Under the pieces are notes generated by a model that saw only the letters and a program-made list of their open reading frames with translations, was not told the DNA's origin and ran no database searches. From NCBI RefSeq assembly GCF_001651805.1, contig NZ_CP015839.1:4216001-4280000 (forward strand): a DNA stretch of 64,000 bases, read 5' to 3'. Source of the stretch: Marinobacterium aestuarii. Lineage in GTDB: Bacteria > Pseudomonadota > Gammaproteobacteria > Pseudomonadales > Balneatricaceae. Position 1 is the first letter of the stretch, and each line of letters opens with the position of its first letter. The translations under genes and the position numbers were made by a program. Of this stretch, positions 58,645-64,000 are shown in pieces.

Positions 58645-60309
58645 TCAGGCTACTTCGGCGTCCTGGTCGGTTTCTTTCAGCTTGCGACGCAGGACCTTGC
58701 CAATGTTCGATTTGGGCAGGTCATGGGTAAACATGACCTCACGGGGAATCTTGTATCCGGTCAGGCGCTCCTTGCACCAGACCCTGATGTCCGCAGCGGT
58801 CAGTGCATCGTTGCGACTCACCACGAACAGGCGCACCGACTCGCCGGTTTTTTCATCGGCAACCCCCACCGCGGCGCATTCCACCACGTCCGGGTGAGAC
58901 GCCACCACATCCTCGATCTCGTTGGGGTAGACATTGAAACCGGACACAATAATCAGGTCCTTGGCACGATCAACGATGCGCAGATAGCCATCGGGCTCCT
59001 GAATCGCTATATCGCCGGTGCGAAAGTAGCCGTCGGCGGTAAAGGCATCCGCCGTTTCCTTCTCCCGCTGCCAGTATCCCACCATCACCTGGGGACCGCG
59101 CACACAGAGTTCACCCGCCTCTCCCGGTGTCGCATCAGTATCATCCTGGGCAAGAATGCGCACTTCGGTGCCCGCCAGCGGGCAACCGATAGTTCCCACA
59201 CGCACGCCCCCGGGCGGATTGATGGAGACCGCCGGCGAGGTTTCGGTCAGGCCGTAGCCTTCCATGATTTCGCAGCCCGTCACCTCACGCCACTTGTCGG
59301 CGGCATCGTGGGTCAGGGCCATGCCGCCCGAAATGGTAACGATCAGATGACTGAAGTCCAGCGCACGGAAATCCGCCCGGTTGCACAGCGCCACAAAAAG
59401 CGTATTGAGGCCGATAAAGCAGGACACCTGCCAGCGCTTGAGTTCGCGCACAAAGGCATCCATGTCCCTGGGGTTGGGAATCAGCACGGTATGGCCGCCG
59501 GTTTCCATCACGATCAGCGAGATGGTAAAGGCGTAGATGTGATAGAGCGGCAGAGGCGCGACCGTCGTTTGGCTCCAGTGCCCGTCTGCCCGGCTGATCA
59601 GCTCGCAGCCCTGCACCATATTGGAGACCAGATTGCCGTGGCTTAACACCGCGCCCTTGGCAAGCCCAGTGGTGCCCCCGGTATATTGCAGCACCGCAGG
59701 GTCTGCGGTTGCCCGCTCAACCGGCTCGGGTTTGAGACCCAGCCCCGTGTCCAGCGCATGACGCAGGCACACGGAACCCGGCAGCGAATAGGATGGCTCG
59801 AGCTTCTTGATGTACTTGATGGCGGCATTGAGCAGGGTGCGCTTGAGAAAGCCGTGCAGATCGCCGATCTGGGTCACAAACACATGGCTAATATCGGTAT
59901 TGCCGATAATCTTCTCGGCGTTATGAGCCATGCTCTTGTGGATCACCAGGGCTTTTGCGCCTGAATCACGGAACTGGTGCTCCATCTCCCTGGGTGTGTA
60001 CAGCGGGTTGGTATTGACCACCACCAGGCCTGCCCGCAGGGCGCCAAACAACACCACCGGGTACTGAATCAGGTTGGGCAGTTGCACGGCGATACGATCA
60101 CCGGGCTTGAGATCCGTGTTGCGCTGCAGATAGACCGCAAAGGCATCCGCCAGGCGATCCAGCTCTGCATAATTAAGGGTACGACCAAAACTGGTGAAAG
60201 CCGGACGCTCCGGATAATCGCGGCACGCCCGCGCCACCACATCCAGCACCGTTGCGTGCTGCTGCGGATTGAGCTCTTGCGGAATTGAATGCCCTCTTGC
60301 CTGAGCCAT
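58645..60309 (-). CDS. fadD: Long-chain acyl-CoA synthetase FadD
   Basis: A 554-residue AMP-forming ligase: P-loop 'LQYTGGTTGLAKGA' (about 207-220), adenine motif 'EGYGLTETSP' (about 350), 'GYFRTGDIA' (about 430) and the FACS motif around 'DRAKDLIIVSGFNVYPNEIE' (about 450-470). It activates fatty acids to acyl-CoA for the beta-oxidation genes around it. AAGGTAA precedes the ATG. Confidence 0.95.
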   Translation of the reverse strand: MAQARGHSIPQELNPQQHATVLDVVARACRDYPERPAFTSFGRTLNYAELDRLADAFAVYLQRNTDLKPGDRIAVQLPNLIQYPVVLFGALRAGLVVVNTNPLYTPREMEHQFRDSGAKALVIHKSMAHNAEKIIGNTDISHVFVTQIGDLHGFLKRTLLNAAIKYIKKLEPSYSLPGSVCLRHALDTGLGLKPEPVERATADPAVLQYTGGTTGLAKGAVLSHGNLVSNMVQGCELISRADGHWSQTTVAPLPLYHIYAFTISLIVMETGGHTVLIPNPRDMDAFVRELKRWQVSCFIGLNTLFVALCNRADFRALDFSHLIVTISGGMALTHDAADKWREVTGCEIMEGYGLTETSPAVSINPPGGVRVGTIGCPLAGTEVRILAQDDTDATPGEAGELCVRGPQVMVGYWQREKETADAFTADGYFRTGDIAIQEPDGYLRIVDRAKDLIIVSGFNVYPNEIEDVVASHPDVVECAAVGVADEKTGESVRLFVVSRNDALTAADIRVWCKERLTGYKIPREVMFTHDLPKSNIGKVLRRKLKETDQDAEVA

Positions 60310-60405
60310 GCCGTTACCTTTGAATGTTATTGTTTTCGGTTTTTAACCTAATATTCGCATCGGGCCTTAGATCCAACGCAAGGCCCAATGATGAAGCCCC
60401 CATGC

Positions 60406-60438
60406 TTCAGCTATTAACCCGCCGGGTTAATAGCTGAA
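60406..60438. repeat. Palindromic IS630 scar
   Basis: TTAACCCG and CCGGGTTAA (60414-60430) are the outer ends of the IS630 elements of this window fused together, flanked by TA on both sides. The next bases, TTCAGC and GCTGAA, complete a 33-base palindrome. The target would have been TTCAGC-TA-GCTGAA. Confidence 0.6.
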
Positions 60439-60470
60439 TGCAGTGAGTGTAAGCCATCTGCCTCCCAACA

Positions 60471-60788
60471 TCAGGCCGGCGGAAACAGCTTCGCCAGCTG
60501 GGTGGCAACCATGATATCGCCATCGGCACGAACCCGCCCACCCATAAAGGCACTCATGCCGTCCAGTTCACCGCTCATGATCTCGCCGAGGGTCTGGCTG
60601 TCCATCGACAGCGTGACTGTCGGGGCCGCGCTTTCACCTTCGGTAATAGTGCAGCTACCGTCGGCAATGGCCACAAACCAGGGGCCGCCATCGTCAAGCT
60701 GATACTGGAACACGGCTTCTACACCCGCCGCCGCCGTGGCATCAAACTGCTGTTCCATCTTGGAAAAAAGTGCGTTTATATCGCTCAT
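60471..60788 (-). CDS. SCP2 sterol-binding domain protein
   Basis: A 105-residue stand-alone SCP2 domain with 'YQLDDGGPWFVAIADGSCTITEG' and 'GRVRADGDIMVATQLAKLF'. It binds hydrophobic ligands such as acyl-CoA. GGAGACAGG precedes the ATG at 60788. The open frame runs much further upstream, into the acyl-CoA dehydrogenase gene, but that part is antisense-like and not used. Confidence 0.9.
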   Translation of the reverse strand: MSDINALFSKMEQQFDATAAAGVEAVFQYQLDDGGPWFVAIADGSCTITEGESAAPTVTLSMDSQTLGEIMSGELDGMSAFMGGRVRADGDIMVATQLAKLFPPA

Positions 60789-60892
60789 GCTGCCTGTCTC
60801 CGGGTTTGTCGTCTGTTTGTTGTAACGCCTGGCGCGCAATTTCAGCAAGCGGGACACCAAAGCGCGTCCCGGTTTGTATTTTAGTAGCCACA

Positions 60893-62692
60893 TCAGAAAG
60901 CGAAGTGCTCGGCATCCAGTGACATCAGATTGTCGGCACCGGACAACATGGTGACACTCAGGCTGCGGGTACGGGGCAGCAGGCGCTCGAAGTAGAAACG
61001 GGCGCATTGCAGCTTGGCTTCGTAGAAGGCGCTGTCCGTTGTGCCCTTTGCCAGTTCGGCCTGTGCCACCTGAGCCATGCGGGCCCAGAAGTAACCCAGC
61101 ACAACGTAGCCCGAGTACATCAGGTAATCCACCGCAGCGGCCCCCACTTCCTCCCGATCCTGCATGGCTTTCATGCCGATCTTCATGGTCAGCTCGCCCC
61201 ATTCCTTGTTCAGCTCCGCCAGCGGTGTCACAAAGGGCGCCATGGCGGCATCATCGGCCTGAGACTGGCAGAATTTGTGCATTATCTTGGTGAAACCCTT
61301 GAGCGCTTCACCCTGGGTCATCAGCACCTTGCGCCCGAGCAGATCCAGCGCCTGGATCTGGGTTGTACCCTCATAGAGCATAGAGATACGGCTATCACGC
61401 ACGTTTTGTTCCATGCCCCACTCGGCAATGTAACCATGACCACCGTAAATCTGCATGCCGTGGTTGGCCGCCTCATAGCCGGCTTCCGTCAGGAAGGCCT
61501 TGGCGATGGGCGTCAGGAAGGCCAGCAGCGCATCGGCCTCTGAACGATCTTCCTCAGTAGCGCCCTGCTTGCCGCGATCCACCAGCTGGGCACAGTAATA
61601 AATCAGTGCCCGACCACCTTCGGCAAAGGCCTTCTGCGTCAGCAGCATATTGCGTACCGCGGGGTGCACGATAATCGGGTCAGCGGCGCCCTGCGGATTT
61701 TTGGAGCCTGACAGCGCCCGCATCTGCAGCCGGTCGCGGGCATAGCTGAGCGAGTTCTGAAAGCCCCACTCGGCGTGTGCCAGACCCTGCAGCGCCGTGC
61801 CCAGACGTGCCGTGTTCATGAAGGTGAACATGCAGTTGAGACCCTTGTTGGCAGGGCCTATCAGATAGCCGGTCGCGCCATCGAAATTCATCACGCAGGT
61901 GGCGTTGCCGTGAATGCCCATCTTGTGTTCCAGCGAACCGCACTCAAGGCTGTTGCGCTCGCAGGCAGCCCCCTGGGCGTCGGGCAGAAATTTGGGCACG
62001 ATAAACAGTGAAATTCCCTTGGTGCCCGCGGGTGCATCCGGCAGACGCGCCAGTACTATATGGACGATATTCTCGGCCATGTCGTGCTCACCGGCGGAGA
62101 TAAAGATCTTGGTACCGCTGATGCGGTAGCTGCCATCGGCTTCAGGTTCGGCGCGGGTGCGCAGCAACCCCAGGTCTGTACCGCAATGGGATTCGGTCAG
62201 GCACATGGTGCCGGTCCACTCGCCGCTCACCAGCTTGGTCAGATACTGCTGTTTCTGCTCCTGGGTGCCGTGGGCTTCCAGGGTATTCATGGCGCCGTGG
62301 CTGAGGCCGGGATACATGCTCCAGGCCCAGTTGGCGGTGCCGACCATTTCATTGATCACAATGCCGACGGACTCCGGCAGACCCTGACCGCCCCATTGCG
62401 GGTCGTGCGCCAGTGAAGACCAGCCACCGTCGATGAACTGACTGTAGGCCTGCTTGAAACCTTCAGGCGTGATCACCTCACCACCTTCCAGGCGGCAACC
62501 CTGACGGTCGCCCACGCCATTGAGTGGCGCCAGCACGCGTTCGGAAAATTTGGCGCCCTCTTCAATAATCGCTTCAATCATGTCCGGTGTGGCATCCTCG
62601 GCACCGGTCAGCGCCTGGTAATGCGCATCCGCATCCAGCAGCTCGTTCAGCACAAAGTGCATCTCGCGTCGCGGGGCTTTGTACTCTGGCAT
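60893..62692 (-). CDS. Acyl-CoA dehydrogenase, long-chain type
   Basis: A 599-residue flavoprotein of the large acyl-CoA dehydrogenase group with a C-terminal extension. 'CLTESHCGTDLGLLRTRAEP' (about 165) and 'ISGTKIFISAGEHDM' (about 195) are FAD/substrate motifs; 'ANHGMQIYGGHGYIAEWGMEQNVRDSRI' (about 425-450) carries the base region and 'YEGTTQIQALDLLGRKV' the end of the core. It does the first oxidation step for the fad genes. GAGGATA precedes the ATG at 62692. Confidence 0.93.
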   Translation of the reverse strand: MPEYKAPRREMHFVLNELLDADAHYQALTGAEDATPDMIEAIIEEGAKFSERVLAPLNGVGDRQGCRLEGGEVITPEGFKQAYSQFIDGGWSSLAHDPQWGGQGLPESVGIVINEMVGTANWAWSMYPGLSHGAMNTLEAHGTQEQKQQYLTKLVSGEWTGTMCLTESHCGTDLGLLRTRAEPEADGSYRISGTKIFISAGEHDMAENIVHIVLARLPDAPAGTKGISLFIVPKFLPDAQGAACERNSLECGSLEHKMGIHGNATCVMNFDGATGYLIGPANKGLNCMFTFMNTARLGTALQGLAHAEWGFQNSLSYARDRLQMRALSGSKNPQGAADPIIVHPAVRNMLLTQKAFAEGGRALIYYCAQLVDRGKQGATEEDRSEADALLAFLTPIAKAFLTEAGYEAANHGMQIYGGHGYIAEWGMEQNVRDSRISMLYEGTTQIQALDLLGRKVLMTQGEALKGFTKIMHKFCQSQADDAAMAPFVTPLAELNKEWGELTMKIGMKAMQDREEVGAAAVDYLMYSGYVVLGYFWARMAQVAQAELAKGTTDSAFYEAKLQCARFYFERLLPRTRSLSVTMLSGADNLMSLDAEHFAF

Positions 62693-62730
62693 GATTTCTA
62701 TCCTCAACTGGCTATTCACAGGCATCCGGC

Positions 62731-62786
62731 TGGCAGCCTGTCGGGCTTTTCCGCACTAGATCAGTGGTAAGTCCGACAGGCTGCCA
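62731..62786. repeat. Long inverted repeat upstream of acyl-CoA dehydrogenase
   Basis: Arms TGGCAGCCTGTCGG (62731-62744) and CCGACAGGCTGCCA (62773-62786) are perfectly complementary over 14 bp with a 28-base loop. A single arm GCAGCCTGTCGGA also lies at about 51708-51721, so it is a dispersed repeat. It sits 39-94 bases upstream of the start codon. Confidence 0.6.
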
Positions 62787-62956
62787 CACCGGACGCTCTC
62801 GTTATTCTGCAGTCCACAGGATCACCGAATTCGCCCGCCCGACCAATAACAAATGCCCTCAGTTTTAGTGACAAAAATTACCAGCCCCACAAGAAAACCC
62901 ATATCACCGTGATCAGAGCTTGATAAATAAATAACATTTACGGTCAGTCAGGCAAT

Positions 62957-62976
62957 AAAAAGCCCGTACACGGGCT
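62957..62976 (-). terminator. Terminator of the universal stress protein gene
   Basis: AGCCCG and CGGGCT pair around a TACA loop, followed on the minus strand by five T. It lies 38 bases past the stop. Confidence 0.7.
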
Positions 62977-63013
62977 ACGGGCGCACAACTTGCCAATGCA
63001 CACAAAGCAATAC

Positions 63014-63847
63014 TTAGCTGTGATCCACCATCACGCCACCGGCGCGCATCACCAGCACATCGGTACTGGTGCTATCCAGAATATCCTCGGCCATATTGCC
63101 GTAGAGCGCGCCACTAACACCGCCGCGGGCGCTGGTACTGATAACCAGCAGCGCGGCACTCAGATTATTGCTGACCTGGCTGATCCAGAATTCGGCCGGC
63201 CCCTCGCCTATATGATGCTGCTGCGGGCTTAGCGCCAACCGCTGACACAGCGCCTGTGCCGCTGCACTGGCCCTGGCGTCGATCAGGCTGGCAACCTGAT
63301 CTTCTGCCGCCGCACCCAGCATGGGGGGCTCGGTGGCGATGACCGTATGCAGCTGGGCCTTCGCCAGGGAACTGACCAGATGGGCGGCGCGCAGCACCGA
63401 CTCATCCAGCGCCCCCTGAACCTCAGCATCATGCAGCGGGTTGATCGCCGCCAGTATCCGCTTGCCGACCCAGGACTCGAGGCGCTTGACCAGCAATACC
63501 GGCGCCGGCACTTCGCGCAGCAGACGCCAGTCCAGCGGTGCCGTCAGCGCAGGCTTGCTGTGTCGCGGGTCGCAGCCCTTGACCACCAGAGAGTAAGGCT
63601 CACGCGCCCACTCGCTGCGCAGGCTGTCAAACAGCGATGTCGTGGGGTCGAGAAGATGCACGGTGCGGTCAACGTGGAGTTGCGCCAGCGCATCATCCAT
63701 GCCCTCCCAGGCCGGGCGCTTGCCAAACCACAGCAGATCAAGCGGCACATCGGTCACCTCGGCAATCAGGCCGGCGCGATTTAACGCCTCCAGGCAATGG
63801 GATCCGCCATCCAGCAGGACCAGTATTCTGTTCGGCGCCAATGGCAT
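63014..63847 (-). CDS. Tandem universal stress protein
   Basis: A 277-residue protein of two UspA-like domains (about 1-140 and 145-277). The second ends 'LLVISTSARGGVSGALYGNMAEDIL', a changed G-2x-G-9x-G nucleotide motif. AGAGGAT lies before the ATG at 63847. The 37-codon upstream extension overlaps the previous gene and is not used. Two-domain Usp proteins of the UspE type act in stress survival. Confidence 0.85.
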   Translation of the reverse strand: MPLAPNRILVLLDGGSHCLEALNRAGLIAEVTDVPLDLLWFGKRPAWEGMDDALAQLHVDRTVHLLDPTTSLFDSLRSEWAREPYSLVVKGCDPRHSKPALTAPLDWRLLREVPAPVLLVKRLESWVGKRILAAINPLHDAEVQGALDESVLRAAHLVSSLAKAQLHTVIATEPPMLGAAAEDQVASLIDARASAAAQALCQRLALSPQQHHIGEGPAEFWISQVSNNLSAALLVISTSARGGVSGALYGNMAEDILDSTSTDVLVMRAGGVMVDHS

Positions 63848-63893
63848 TGGCCTATCCTCTTTTAGTTGACGCGAATCGCGCCTATGCAGTGAC

Positions 63894-64000
63894 TCAGGAC
63901 AGCAGGTCGCTGGTTTCCTTTTGCTCCACCTTGGAGCCGGTATGGCGATAGAGCACACAGGTCAGTGCCGGTAGCAGAATCAGCGCACCCAGCATGTTCC
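63894..64000 (-). CDS. C-terminus of an MMPL/RND-type exporter (partial)
   Basis: The last 34 codons before TGA at 63894 read 'MLGALILLPALTCVLYRH' and then a short polar tail. This final membrane helix is typical of the end of MMPL/RND-family exporters, which often accompany DUF1302/DUF1329 genes. The rest lies beyond the right edge, so the call is tentative. Confidence 0.55.
   Translation of the reverse strand, partial: NMLGALILLPALTCVLYRHTGSKVEQKETSDLLS

Noticed and set aside
60789-61202. N-terminal extension of the SCP2 gene
   Set aside because: The extension overlaps the acyl-CoA dehydrogenase coding region and lacks protein-like character; a good ribosome binding site supports 60788.

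Overview
The window is a stretch of gammaproteobacterial chromosome, probably a marine, lipid- or hydrocarbon-using relative of the Oceanospirillales/Pseudomonadales. The evidence is fadBA with a long beta-oxidation cluster, a DUF1302/DUF1329 pair under an AraC-type regulator, SorAB sulfite oxidation, FetAB, CvfB, LuxS and a paired-subunit bacterioferritin. I do not commit to a genus. Most of the window is GC-rich and densely coded. Roughly 28.1-46.1 kb is an AT-rich island of insertion sequences and Rhs-type polymorphic toxin modules.

Layout. 1-7.1 kb: a Gly-Gly-Gly-Asn repeat secreted protein (cut by the left edge), a DMT permease, an ECF sigma/anti-sigma pair beside sorAB, greB and a lipoprotein. 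7.3-7.8 kb: five tRNA genes on the minus strand (transcribed Ser-Asn-Lys-Lys-Lys). 7.9-13.5 kb: two complementary bacterioferritin subunits, an AraC regulator, and the divergent DUF1302-DUF1329 pair. 13.5-28.1 kb: a methyltransferase-like gene, luxS, cvfB, metA, a PACE efflux pump, a peroxiredoxin-glutaredoxin fusion, MgtC, a solute symporter coupled to a phosphoesterase, an operon of CBS, carboxylate-amine ligase and M14 proteins, and a DEAD-box helicase.

28.1-46.1 kb is the accessory island. An ISAs1-family element (related to the H-repeats that accompany Rhs loci) abuts the last codons of mscL; the rest of mscL is missing. Then come two near-identical IS630-family copies in opposite orientation, with a third, different IS630 element between them. 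The island centres on a 1,699-residue secreted Rhs protein with a signal peptide, a C39-like cysteine peptidase triad, YD repeats, a dockerin-like calcium-binding insert and a variable C-terminal tip. A small putative immunity gene follows 5 bases later. Downstream are at least two displaced Rhs tips, each with its own small partner gene. One tip is split by the third IS630 element and reads through in frame if the IS is removed. Further out are paralogous immunity-like genes, a relic toxin tail, a membrane-protein pseudogene with two stops, a calcium-motif protein broken in a G8 tract, and a 113-bp repeat pair.

46.1-64 kb returns to core genome: a DUF3750-like lipoprotein, a DUF2089-LemA-TPM operon, fetAB, a DUF1993 gene, then a minus-strand fatty-acid degradation block (acyl-CoA dehydrogenase, SCP2, fadD, DUF2889, nitronate monooxygenase, crotonase, fadB, fadA). 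A tandem universal stress protein and the end of an MMPL/RND-type exporter close the window. Short IS630-derived relics lie at 46.7-46.9 kb and 60.4 kb. The Rhs island is the part most worth following up.
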